Positions 28,170 to 36,199 of a stretch of 64,000 nt of DNA are shown in pieces (within the stretch, counting starts at the first letter, position 1; each line of letters begins with the position of its first letter). Origin of the DNA: GCA-002727735 sp038134525 (GTDB lineage Bacteria > Bacteroidota > Bacteroidia > Flavobacteriales_D > Parvicellaceae); assembly GCA_038134525.1 (NCBI GenBank), contig JAYPVI010000001.1, positions 238,118-302,117 on the forward strand, written 5' to 3'. The notes under the pieces were generated by a model that saw only the letters and a program-made list of their open reading frames with translations, was not told the DNA's origin and did no database searches. The translations under genes and the position numbers were made by a program.

Positions 28170-28650
28170 GACTTTCATTGCTAAGGCGTTAATCATTTCT
28201 AGTATAATATTCTTTACGTACAATTGCTCTAATTCAATCGAATACCAATTAATTGGAAATTGGGAAATAAATTATGTGAAATGGGGGAATGGAGATAGCA
28301 TGAAAGTACCTACTAATGATAAATACCAGCTTGTTTTAGAGAAAATAAATGGAAAATTGATTTTTCGTGATGATATGCAAAATGGAAACTGGTCATATGA
28401 AGATTCTATTTTAACGCTAATCAGCACCCCGATTTGTACCACTTTTGTTGATTCACTTTTTCTTATTAATGATGATTTTGGAAATTCATCACTACTTTTA
28501 AAAAGTGGAGAGCAAAATATAGGCATGTTGACGCCAGATGGAATTATTGCTGAAAAAGTCACTTACTTTATGAATTTTATTGATGTAAACGACTCGATTC
28601 TTCAACTTTCTAGCGAGGGTAATACGTACATATATAAAAAAATACGTTAA
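28141..28650 (+). CDS. Unknown lipoprotein, possibly lipocalin-like
   Basis: The start ATG overlaps the preceding gene by 29 bases. It gives a basic n-region (KLKTGKRNK) and a hydrophobic stretch ending FFTYNC, a plausible but imperfect lipobox (Cys about residue 29). The mature part opens with YQLIGNWEINYVKW, as in lipocalin-like lipoproteins, and continues with alternating beta strands and GNWSYEDSILTL. A later start could exist only at non-ATG codons. Function unknown. Confidence 0.6.
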   Translation: MKLKTGKRNKTFIAKALIISSIIFFTYNCSNSIEYQLIGNWEINYVKWGNGDSMKVPTNDKYQLVLEKINGKLIFRDDMQNGNWSYEDSILTLISTPICTTFVDSLFLINDDFGNSSLLLKSGEQNIGMLTPDGIIAEKVTYFMNFIDVNDSILQLSSEGNTYIYKKIR

Positions 28651-28658
28651 TTAGTTAC

Positions 28659-29972
28659 ATGGATTTATCTATTGTCTCAATATTAAGAGGTTTAATCGGA
28701 ATAGCATTTATACTTTTTGTTGCGTTTATTTTTAGTGAGCAACGTAAAAACATACAATGGAAAGTTATTTTCATTGGTATTGGTATACAAGCACTTTTGG
28801 CATTTCTAATTATAAATCCTTTAGGTATTGGAGTACTTGAATATTTTAGAATGGCATTCGATGTACTTGGTAAAGGATTTGTGAAAATTTTAGACTTCTC
28901 CAAAGAAGGAACTAAATTCTTATTTAGTTCATTTTTGGACACGGAAAAACATGGCTTTTTATTTGCGTTTCAAGTGCTTCCCACTATCATCTTCTTTTCG
29001 GCTTTAACAAGTGTTTTATTTTATCTTGGAATCATTCAAAAAATAGTATATGTACTTGCACTTTTAATGACAAAAGTTTTGAAATTATCTGGAGCTGAAA
29101 GTTTATCGGTAGCTGGTAATATTTTTCTAGGTCAAACTGAATCTCCTTTAATGATAAAAGCATATTTAAGCAACATGAATAGGTCAGAAATTCTATTGGT
29201 TATGACTGGTGGAATGGCCACTTTAGCGGGAGGAGTTTTAGCAGCCTACATAGCATTTCTTGGTGGTGATGACCCTGTAGAAAGACTAAAATTTGCCAAA
29301 CATTTACTAGCAGCTTCATTCATGGCAGCACCTGGTGCAGTTATTATATCTAAGATGCTGATTCCCCAAAAAGAAACAATTGACTCTAAAGTAGAAGTTA
29401 CAAAAGAAAAAATTGGAAGTAATGTTTTAGATTCAATTTCTAACGGCACTGTTGAAGGCTTAAGGCTAGCTGTTAATGTAGCTTCTATGCTCTTAGTATT
29501 CATAGCCTTTATTGCTATGGCAAATTTTTTACTTATTAAATTTGGAGGTCTTACAGGAATTAACGGATGGATAGAAAACATTAGTAATGGGCAGTTTAAA
29601 GAGTTCTCTTTACAAGTAATCTTAGGTTATGTTTTTGCTCCATTCATGTGGGTATTAGGGGTTTGTTCTGAAGATATTACTTTAGTTGGAAGACTTATTG
29701 GAGAAAAAGTGATAATGACCGAATTCATTGGTTATATCAGTTTGAGTGACTTAAAGTCAGCGGGTGCATTTACAGAAGAAAAATCGATTACTATGGCCAC
29801 TTACATGCTATGTGGATTTGCCAATTTCGCTTCTATAGGCATTCAAATTGGCGGAATTGGTTCTCTTGCCCCATCTAAACGAAAATTGCTTTCGGAATTA
29901 GGGTTAAAAGCATTGTTGGCTGGAACCTTAGCTTCTTTATTGTCAGCAACTATAGTTGGAATGACCTTTTAA
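28659..29972 (+). CDS. Concentrative nucleoside transporter (NupC family)
   Basis: Cation-coupled nucleoside importer of the inner membrane. About ten hydrophobic segments are visible; GAESLSVAGNIFLGQTESPLMIKAYL is the conserved substrate/cation site (G-x-T-E-x-P) and FVLGGFANFASIGIQIG-like text (MLCGFANFASIGIQIGG) near the C-terminus is the second repeat. The N-terminus has three helices before the core, as in NupC. Length (437 aa) fits. A hairpin at the stop codon may end transcription. Confidence 0.92.
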   Translation: MDLSIVSILRGLIGIAFILFVAFIFSEQRKNIQWKVIFIGIGIQALLAFLIINPLGIGVLEYFRMAFDVLGKGFVKILDFSKEGTKFLFSSFLDTEKHGFLFAFQVLPTIIFFSALTSVLFYLGIIQKIVYVLALLMTKVLKLSGAESLSVAGNIFLGQTESPLMIKAYLSNMNRSEILLVMTGGMATLAGGVLAAYIAFLGGDDPVERLKFAKHLLAASFMAAPGAVIISKMLIPQKETIDSKVEVTKEKIGSNVLDSISNGTVEGLRLAVNVASMLLVFIAFIAMANFLLIKFGGLTGINGWIENISNGQFKEFSLQVILGYVFAPFMWVLGVCSEDITLVGRLIGEKVIMTEFIGYISLSDLKSAGAFTEEKSITMATYMLCGFANFASIGIQIGGIGSLAPSKRKLLSELGLKALLAGTLASLLSATIVGMTF

Positions 29973-29998
29973 AGGTCGTTGATAAATTTTTTAAACTT
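29960..29998 (+). terminator. Candidate terminator at the end of the nucleoside transporter gene
   Basis: AATGACCTTT and AAAGGTCGTT (29960-29980) can pair over about 9 bp including one G-T, with a tiny loop, and overlap the stop codon. GATAAATTTTTT follows, giving a T-run some bases away from the stem, so it is only moderately convincing. Confidence 0.45.
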
Positions 29999-30050
29999 TT
30001 TAGAGGTCATTTTTAATTACCCTTTATTTTTACGCATTCATAATTAAGAC

Positions 30051-30875
30051 ATGAAACAATATCACGATTTACTAGAACATATATTAGAAAAAGGTACTCA
30101 AAAGGGTGATAGAACAGGAACTGGGACAATAAGTTGTTTTGGATATCAAATGAGGTTTAATCTCTCCGAGGGGTTCCCTCTACTTACAACAAAAAAACTG
30201 CATCTTAAGTCCATTATTCATGAACTACTTTGGTTCATAAAAGGTGAGACTAATATTCAATATTTAAAAGATAATAACGTTAGAATTTGGGATGAATGGG
30301 CTGATAACAACGGGGATTTAGGACCTGTCTATGGTCACCAATGGAGGAATTGGAACTCAGAGGGCATCGATCAAATTGAAGATCTTATACATCAAATAAA
30401 AAATAATCCAAACAGCAGAAGAATGATTGTTTCTGCATGGAACCCCAGTGTTCTACCTGACACGACTAAAAGTTTTAAAGAAAATGTAAAAAACGGAAAA
30501 GCTGCTTTACCTCCCTGTCATGCATTTTTTCAGTTTTACGTAAGTGATGGAAAACTCTCTTGCCAACTTTATCAAAGAAGTGCTGACACCTTTCTTGGTG
30601 TTCCATTTAATATTGCATCATATGCTTTATTCACCATGATGGTAGCACAAGTAACAAACTTAAAACCAGGAGATTTTGTTCATACTTTTGGTGATGTTCA
30701 CCTTTACAATAATCACATTGATCAAGCAAAAGAGCAACTATCAAGAGAAACAAGACCTCTACCTCAAATGAAGATTAATCCAAATATTAAGGATATCACC
30801 GCATTTACTTTTGATGATTTTGAGCTCATTAATTACGATCCACACCCACACATTAAAGCTGCTGTTTCAATATGA
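30051..30875 (+). CDS. thyA: Thymidylate synthase
   Basis: Methylates dUMP to dTMP with methylene-THF. The catalytic Cys is in LPPCHAFFQF (Cys156); RTGTGTISCFGYQMRF, GPVYGHQWRNW, QLYQRSADTFLGVPFN and VHTFGDVHLYNNH are all present. Length 274 aa, slightly longer than the E. coli enzyme because of an insert near residues 140-150. The dihydrofolate reductase gene overlaps its stop by 4 bases, a common functional pair. Confidence 0.97.
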   Translation: MKQYHDLLEHILEKGTQKGDRTGTGTISCFGYQMRFNLSEGFPLLTTKKLHLKSIIHELLWFIKGETNIQYLKDNNVRIWDEWADNNGDLGPVYGHQWRNWNSEGIDQIEDLIHQIKNNPNSRRMIVSAWNPSVLPDTTKSFKENVKNGKAALPPCHAFFQFYVSDGKLSCQLYQRSADTFLGVPFNIASYALFTMMVAQVTNLKPGDFVHTFGDVHLYNNHIDQAKEQLSRETRPLPQMKINPNIKDITAFTFDDFELINYDPHPHIKAAVSI

Positions 30876-31384
30876 TCATTTCTCTAATTGTTGCTGTTGC
30901 AAAAAATCGTGTAATAGGAAAGGATAATCAGTTAATTTGGCATCTACCAAAAGACATGAAGTTTTTTATGGATACCACAAACCATCACCCAGTTATAATG
31001 GGAAGGAAAAATTTTGAAAGCATTCCAGAAAAATATAGACCACTAAAAAACAGGGATAACATCATAATTACTAGAAACAAAGATTATACTGCTGATGGTT
31101 GTGTTGTTGTGCATAGTATAGAAGATAGTGTTAAACACGTCAAAAAAAACATAAAAACTGATGAGCTGTTTATAATTGGTGGTGGAGAGATATACAAAAA
31201 ATCTTTAGAACTAGATTTGATTGATCGAATGTACATTACTCACATTGAAACTGCATTTGATGGAGATACTTTATTTCCAGAGATTAATCAAGAGAATTGG
31301 TCAATAAAACAGATTATGTCTCATCAAAAAGATGAAAAAAATCCTCACAATTTTAATATTCTAGTGTACAATAAAAAAAGTTAG
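30872..31384 (+). CDS. folA: Dihydrofolate reductase
   Basis: Regenerates tetrahydrofolate used by thymidylate synthase. Key elements are ISLIVAVAKNRVIGKDNQLIWHLPKDM, PVIMGRKNFESIP, NIIITRN, ELFIIGGGEIYK and TFDGDTLFPE-like FDGDTLFPEI. Length 170 aa. It overlaps thyA by 4 bases and its stop converges on clpX with a 4-base overlap. Confidence 0.96.
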   Translation: MIISLIVAVAKNRVIGKDNQLIWHLPKDMKFFMDTTNHHPVIMGRKNFESIPEKYRPLKNRDNIIITRNKDYTADGCVVVHSIEDSVKHVKKNIKTDELFIIGGGEIYKKSLELDLIDRMYITHIETAFDGDTLFPEINQENWSIKQIMSHQKDEKNPHNFNILVYNKKS

Positions 31385-32619
31385 GCAACCTTAAGCTTGC
31401 TTATTTTAGATTTAGAAAACTGTTTTTCAGCATACTCTAGATCTATAACTAATTCTTTTACATCACTAGAAGGGGCATTGAACATAGCATCAGTTAGAAT
31501 AGCTTCGCAGATTGAACGCAATCCTCTAGCACCAAGTTTTAATTCAATTGCTTTGTCAACAATAAATTCCAAAACAGGTTGATGAATCGACAATTTCATA
31601 TCATCCATCTCAAATAACTTAACATATTGTTTTATTAGTGCATTCTGGGGATCTGTAAGTATACTTAACAGAATTTCCTTAGTTAATGGGTTTAAATATG
31701 TTAAAACTGGAAAACGACCGATTAATTCTGGAATCAAACCAAATTTTTTAATATCTAACTGATTAACATGAGATAATAACTTTTCTTCATTAAACTCATC
31801 TTTGGACAGGGCATTGAAACCAATAGATTGACTTTTAACTCGTCTCTCAATGATCTTAGAAATTCCATCGAATGCACCTCCGCAAATAAAAAGAATATCT
31901 TTTGTGTTAATTTGTACCATTTTTTGCTCAGGATGTTTTCTTCCACCCTGGGGTGGTACACTGATTTGAGCACCTTCCAATAATTTCAACATAGCTTGTT
32001 GAACACCCTCTCCTGACACATCCCTAGTAATTGATGGGTTGTCGCTTTTTCTAGCAACCTTATCAATCTCGTCAATAAAAACAATTCCTCTTTCAGCTGA
32101 ACTGACATCGTAATCTGCTGATTGTAATAAACGTGATAGTATACTTTCTACATCTTCACCTACATATCCAGCTTCAGTAAGTACTGTTGCATCAGCTATA
32201 CAAAAAGGTACATTCAACAATTTAGCAATCGATCGTGCTAACAATGTTTTACCTGTTCCTGTTTCACCAACCATAATGACATTTGATTTTTCAATTTCAA
32301 TATCATCCTGTGATTTACCTTTTTGAAGTAATCTTTTATAATGATTATAAACGGCAACTGCTAATACTTTTTTAGCATCTTCTTGACCTATAACATGATG
32401 GTTAAGGTGTTGTACTATTTCCTCTGGCGTTAATAATTTTAAGGATTTCTCAATTTCAGCAGAAGTTTTAACACCAGCTTCTTCTTCAACAATTAAATGA
32501 GCTTGACTAATACAAGAATCACAAATGTGTCCTGTAATACCAGCAATTAAGACATTAACGTCCTTTTTCTCTCTACCACAAAAAGAACACCTAATGCTAT
32601 CATCTTGTGTTTTCGCCAT
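31381..32619 (-). CDS. clpX: ATP-dependent Clp protease ATP-binding subunit ClpX
   Basis: AAA+ unfoldase that feeds ClpP. The zinc-binding N-domain has CSFC (Cys 11, 14) and CDSC (33, 36); Walker A GETGTGKT is at 118-125, Walker B is IVFIDEIDK, and the pore and sensor segments GYVGEDVE and RGLRSICEAI are visible. Length (412 aa) is normal. It is 1 base after clpP in a tig-clpP-clpX operon. Confidence 0.97.
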   Translation of the reverse strand: MAKTQDDSIRCSFCGREKKDVNVLIAGITGHICDSCISQAHLIVEEEAGVKTSAEIEKSLKLLTPEEIVQHLNHHVIGQEDAKKVLAVAVYNHYKRLLQKGKSQDDIEIEKSNVIMVGETGTGKTLLARSIAKLLNVPFCIADATVLTEAGYVGEDVESILSRLLQSADYDVSSAERGIVFIDEIDKVARKSDNPSITRDVSGEGVQQAMLKLLEGAQISVPPQGGRKHPEQKMVQINTKDILFICGGAFDGISKIIERRVKSQSIGFNALSKDEFNEEKLLSHVNQLDIKKFGLIPELIGRFPVLTYLNPLTKEILLSILTDPQNALIKQYVKLFEMDDMKLSIHQPVLEFIVDKAIELKLGARGLRSICEAILTDAMFNAPSSDVKELVIDLEYAEKQFSKSKISKLKVA

Positions 32620-32620
32620 T

Positions 32621-33307
32621 TTATTTTTTAGCTAAAACTTCATCAATCATACCATATGACTTAGCTTCTTCAGACGTCATCCAATAGTCACGATCACTAT
32701 CCTTCCAAACTGTTTCATAGTCTTTCTTAGTATGATGAGAAATAATTTCGTAAAGTTCTTTCTTTAGTTTTTGAATCTCTCTGGCTGTAATTTCAATATC
32801 TGATGCTTGACCTTGAGCTCCACCAAGAGGCTGATGTATCATTACTCTAGAATGTTTAAGTCCTGTCCTTTTCCCATCTTTTCCAGCACACAATAATACA
32901 GCACCCATAGAGGCAGCCATACCTATACAGATGGTAGATACATCTGGATTTATATACTGCATCGTGTCATATATGCCAAGTCCAGCGTATACAGAACCAC
33001 CTGGTGAATTTATATATATCTGAATGTCTCTTTTGGCATCCATTGATTCTAAAAATAATAACTGAGCAGTAATAATGTTAGCCACATAATCATCAATTCC
33101 GGTTCCAAGAAATATAATTCTATCCATCATCAGTCTAGAAAATACATCCATCACTGCAATGTTCATTTGACGCTCTTCAATAATATTCGGAGTCATTCCA
33201 AGGGGGACATTTGGGACTGCAGAAGTGTATTTATCTAAAGTGAGGCTTGAGATACCTAAATGTTTAATGGCATATTTTCTAAATTCTTCGCTACTGTTTG
33301 GGTTCAT
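32621..33307 (-). CDS. clpP: ATP-dependent Clp protease proteolytic subunit
   Basis: Serine protease that forms the ClpXP chamber. Catalytic Ser133 lies in GMAASMGAVLL and His158 in RVMIHQPLGG; the Asp is in the following helical part. YINSPGGSVYAGLGIYDTMQ is conserved. At 228 aa, with a longer N-terminus than E. coli ClpP, it has the Bacteroidota length. It lies 30 bases after tig and 1 base before clpX. Confidence 0.97.
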   Translation of the reverse strand: MNPNSSEEFRKYAIKHLGISSLTLDKYTSAVPNVPLGMTPNIIEERQMNIAVMDVFSRLMMDRIIFLGTGIDDYVANIITAQLLFLESMDAKRDIQIYINSPGGSVYAGLGIYDTMQYINPDVSTICIGMAASMGAVLLCAGKDGKRTGLKHSRVMIHQPLGGAQGQASDIEITAREIQKLKKELYEIISHHTKKDYETVWKDSDRDYWMTSEEAKSYGMIDEVLAKK

Positions 33308-33337
33308 TGTAGATTCTTTTGTTTGTAATTTAGGGAT

Positions 33338-34696
33338 TTATTGAATGGCCTCTGCAGACTTTTTAATGAAATCTTCATGAGAAATCTCCTTGTCTGTAAT
33401 TTTTAACGTATTTTTTAAATACTCCATCACTTTTCGGTCATATATCATATCATTTAACTTCCTAGCTTCTTCTTGATTAGAAAGCACATTTTGAGCTGCT
33501 TTTTTAAGTTCATCTTCAGCCGGAATCATCATTCCATACTGTGCATACTGATTCCCAATAAGCTCCATAGCAAAGTTCAACAATTCACTTCCATCTACCT
33601 TAATATTTTGTTCTTTAATGATGGAATTCTCGATTAACTGCCACTTTAGCCCATCAGCATATTTTTCATAATCAGTGTCAATTTGTTCTTTTGTAGCTTC
33701 TTTGTTAGAGCTTAAAATCCATTTTTTTAAAAACTCATCAGGAAGTTTAAGTTTTAACTTTTTAATAATGGTTGTTGTAACTTCTGTTTTGAAAATTCGA
33801 TCTGTATCTGCTTTAAACATATTTCCCATATCGGAAACTATTTTTTGTCGAAACTCCTCTTCTGACTTAACCTCACCAGCTCCGTAGATTTTATCAAATA
33901 GTGCAACATCTATGTTGGCTGGTTGTAACGTTTTTATTTCATTTACAGAAAGTAATACATTTCTTTGATACAACTTAGCTCTTTCCTTGTCAATTCCTAA
34001 CATGGATGCCATGTCTGCATCTCCTCTGCTAATCGCCTTTGGATCAATAACTAGTTCATCTTTTGGCTTTAATCCAATGAGTTTCTTCTTCGCTTTTTTA
34101 TCATCAACAAACTCAATTGAAACAGTAGAGCTATGATTAAACCCTTCTTTAACCACTTCTCCTTTTTCATTTAATTCTTTGAAATTAGCTAATATCATAT
34201 CGCTTTGTGATGCCACATCTACACCAACTAATTTCCCATATCGCTTAGCAAAATCATTGATTTGCTTATCAACTAAATTGTGGTCAATTTTAGGTTGATA
34301 TCGTGTAAACTTATATTTACCAGGAAGATCTAAATTGAAATCAGGTGCAATTCCTAATTCGTATGCAAATTCAAAATCACCAGGATTATTCCAATCAATT
34401 TGTTTTTTATCATCTTCTATGGGTAATGGATTACCAAGAATATTCAGCTTGTTTTCAGTAATATGATCATAAATTGATTTATTTAAAATTTTATCAATTT
34501 CTTCTGCTAAAATAGAAGGACCATATTTCTTTTTAACAATACTAGCTGGAACATGCCCTTTTCTAAAACCAGGCATTTGAATCTGTTTTCTGTAATTTTT
34601 TAATGATTTTTCATAGGGTGTAGCATAATCTTCATTAGAAATCTTCACCGTTAATACTGCATTTAATGCATCTCTATTCTTAACGCTAACGTCCAT
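33338..34696 (-). CDS. tig: Trigger factor
   Basis: Ribosome-associated chaperone. The N-terminal ribosome-binding domain contains the signature region MPGFRKGHVPASIVKKKYG (residues about 38-56). The middle peptidyl-prolyl isomerase domain seems poorly conserved (SQSDMILANFKELNEKGEV...), as in other Bacteroidota trigger factors. A long helical C-domain completes 452 residues. First gene of the tig-clpP-clpX operon; the tRNA-Leu terminator lies directly upstream, so the operon should have its own promoter between about 34697 and 34722. Confidence 0.93.
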   Translation of the reverse strand: MDVSVKNRDALNAVLTVKISNEDYATPYEKSLKNYRKQIQMPGFRKGHVPASIVKKKYGPSILAEEIDKILNKSIYDHITENKLNILGNPLPIEDDKKQIDWNNPGDFEFAYELGIAPDFNLDLPGKYKFTRYQPKIDHNLVDKQINDFAKRYGKLVGVDVASQSDMILANFKELNEKGEVVKEGFNHSSTVSIEFVDDKKAKKKLIGLKPKDELVIDPKAISRGDADMASMLGIDKERAKLYQRNVLLSVNEIKTLQPANIDVALFDKIYGAGEVKSEEEFRQKIVSDMGNMFKADTDRIFKTEVTTTIIKKLKLKLPDEFLKKWILSSNKEATKEQIDTDYEKYADGLKWQLIENSIIKEQNIKVDGSELLNFAMELIGNQYAQYGMMIPAEDELKKAAQNVLSNQEEARKLNDMIYDRKVMEYLKNTLKITDKEISHEDFIKKSAEAIQ

Positions 34697-34718
34697 ATTG
34701 TTTTACTTTGTATATGAT

Positions 34719-34753
34719 GTAAAAATGGCATAAACAAACTGCTTATGCCATTT
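34719..34753 (-). terminator. Intrinsic terminator of tRNA-Leu
   Basis: On the minus strand AAATGGCATAA (34753-34743), a 9-base loop GCAGTTTGT, TTATGCCATTT (34733-34723) and then TT. The perfect 11-bp stem followed directly by a T-run lies 8 bases past the tRNA 3' end, an ideal position. It separates the tRNA from tig. Its loop sequence also matches the tRNA leader (see findings). Confidence 0.8.
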
Positions 34754-34761
34754 ATACTTAG

Positions 34762-34843
34762 TGCGGGTAGAGGGAGTCGAACCCCCATGCCTTGCGGCAC
34801 TAGATCCTAAGTCTAGCGTGTCTACCAATTCCACCATACCCGC
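34762..34843 (-). tRNA. tRNA-Leu (anticodon TAG)
   Basis: The minus strand reads GCGGGTA at the 5' end, pairing with TACCCGC, plus an A discriminator at 34762. The D region has TGGTAGAC, the anticodon stem CTAGA/TCTAG encloses CTTAGGA, giving anticodon TAG, and the long variable arm (TGCCGCAAGGCA) is typical of a class II leucine tRNA. The T arm is GGGGGTTCGACTCCC. CCA is not encoded. A TAnnTTTG box lies upstream and a terminator follows. Confidence 0.95.
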
Positions 34844-34848
34844 ATTCA

Positions 34849-34863
34849 TGCTTTTTAAAAGCA
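34849..34863. repeat. 15-base palindrome upstream of tRNA-Leu
   Basis: TGCTTTT, one T, AAAAGCA: a perfect inverted repeat that starts 5 bases from the tRNA 5' end. It sits between the promoter box and the tRNA and may be an operator or a leader hairpin. No function is established. Confidence 0.35.
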
Positions 34864-34868
34864 GTTTG

Positions 34869-34876
34869 CAAATTTA
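34869..34876 (-). promoter_or_regulatory. Candidate tRNA-Leu promoter -7 box
   Basis: TAAATTTG on the minus strand, 25 bases before the tRNA 5' end, exactly fits TAnnTTTG. A TTTG is present at 34888-34891, only 11 bases further upstream and so not at the usual -33 spacing. Confidence 0.45.
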
Positions 34877-34918
34877 TTCAATTTTCTCAAATAGAAAAGC
34901 CTTAAAATATTTTTCTAC

Positions 34919-34926
34919 TACCTTTG
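34919..34926 (+). promoter_or_regulatory. Candidate promoter -7 box for the flavin reductase-like gene
   Basis: TACCTTTG fits TAnnTTTG and ends 22 bases before the ATG at 34949. No -33 element is clear. Confidence 0.4.
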
Positions 34927-34948
34927 AAGCCAACTTAAAATAATCCAA

Positions 34949-35842
34949 ATGCTTACTATTGATCTTATTGAATTGGGATTACCAAAAGCACATCACTATC
35001 TTTTGAGTGCTGTAGGGCCTAGGCCGATTTGTTTTGCAAGCACTGTAGACGAAAACGGCATACCTAATTTAGCTCCATTTTCATTTTTTAATGTCTTTAG
35101 CTCAAATCCACCTGTAGCTGTTTTTTCACCTTCTAGAAGTGGTAGGACTGGAGCTCATAAGGATACATACAATAATGTCAAAAAAGTTAATGAAGTGGTC
35201 ATCAATTTAGTTGATTTTGCAATGGTTGAGCAAATGTCATTAGCTAGCTCCCCATATGGTCCTGAAGTAGATGAATTTATTAAAAGTGGTTTAACCCCCC
35301 TTGAATCTGAAACCGTAAAACCATTTAGAGTAAAAGAGTCCCCAGTACAATTAGAATGTGAGGTGATAGAAATAAAAGAATTAGGTCAAGAAGGAGGAGC
35401 TGGTAACCTTATTATATGTAAAATTTTAAGAATGCATATTTCTGATCATATATTAGACCACAACCAAATGATTGATCAAGAAAAAATTGACTTAGTTGCC
35501 AGAATGGGAGGAGACTGGTATTGCAGAACGGATAAAAATTCCATGTTTGAAATTAAAAAACCCATTACAACCAAAGGGATAGGGTTTGATCACATTCCGG
35601 AAGAAATTTTACAAAGTTCCATTCTAACGGGTAACGACTTAGGTAAATTAGGGAGTGTCGAATCCATTCCAGATGAAACAGCTGTAAATGATTTTAAACT
35701 AGTCGAATTAAGTGACCTTTTTATTGAGCTTGAAGATGATGCTAAAGCACTTGAAATTGAACTCCACAAAAAAGCAAAATTATTTTTAGAAGATAATAAC
35801 TTGGATGACGCTTGGAAAACCTTACTTTCGTTTAATAATTGA
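34949..35842 (+). CDS. Flavin reductase-like protein (FMN-binding split barrel)
   Basis: The first 200 residues follow the flavin reductase-like split-barrel pattern: GPRPICFASTVDENGIPNLAPFSFFNVFSSNPPVAVFSPS, then NEVVINLVDFAMVEQMSLASSPYGPEVDEF and SPVQLECEVIEIKEL. These proteins bind FMN and some reduce it with NADH; the actual substrate is unknown. A C-terminal extension of about 90 residues, acidic and helical, follows and includes FDHIPEEILQSSILTGNDLGKLG. The DUF3127 gene starts 6 bases later. Confidence 0.85.
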   Translation: MLTIDLIELGLPKAHHYLLSAVGPRPICFASTVDENGIPNLAPFSFFNVFSSNPPVAVFSPSRSGRTGAHKDTYNNVKKVNEVVINLVDFAMVEQMSLASSPYGPEVDEFIKSGLTPLESETVKPFRVKESPVQLECEVIEIKELGQEGGAGNLIICKILRMHISDHILDHNQMIDQEKIDLVARMGGDWYCRTDKNSMFEIKKPITTKGIGFDHIPEEILQSSILTGNDLGKLGSVESIPDETAVNDFKLVELSDLFIELEDDAKALEIELHKKAKLFLEDNNLDDAWKTLLSFNN

Positions 35843-35848
35843 TCAAAG

Positions 35849-36190
35849 ATGGAATTAAAAATTAATGGAAGAGTAAAACTGATCATGGATTTGCAGTCCT
35901 GGGATTCTGGTTTTACCAAAAGAGAATTTGTTATCACCACTAATGAACAATATCCGCAGGATGTAAAATTGGAATGTATTAAAGACAAAACAAATTTACT
36001 AGAAGGATTAGCCGAAGGTGATGAAGTAGAGGTTTCATTTAATATTAGAGGAAACGAATACAATGGGAAATATTATGTGAATCTACAAGCTTGGAAGTTA
36101 CAAAGAGAAGATGGCGGAATGAATCAAGAAGCTCCCCCTACACCGGATTTTGAGCCTGTAGGCGATGAAGACGATGACCTTCCATTTTAA
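35849..36190 (+). CDS. DUF3127 domain protein
   Basis: A single domain of about 85 residues (ELKINGRVKLIM, FTKREFVITTNEQYPQDVKLE, VEVSFNIRGNEYNGKYYVNLQAW) that I recognise as DUF3127, an OB-like fold widespread in Bacteroidota. The beta pattern recalls single-stranded DNA-binding proteins, and the tail with an acidic DEDDDLPF end closely resembles the C-terminal tip of SSB. A role in nucleic acid binding is therefore plausible but unproven. Confidence 0.82.
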   Translation: MELKINGRVKLIMDLQSWDSGFTKREFVITTNEQYPQDVKLECIKDKTNLLEGLAEGDEVEVSFNIRGNEYNGKYYVNLQAWKLQREDGGMNQEAPPTPDFEPVGDEDDDLPF

Positions 36191-36199
36191 ATAGCTCAA

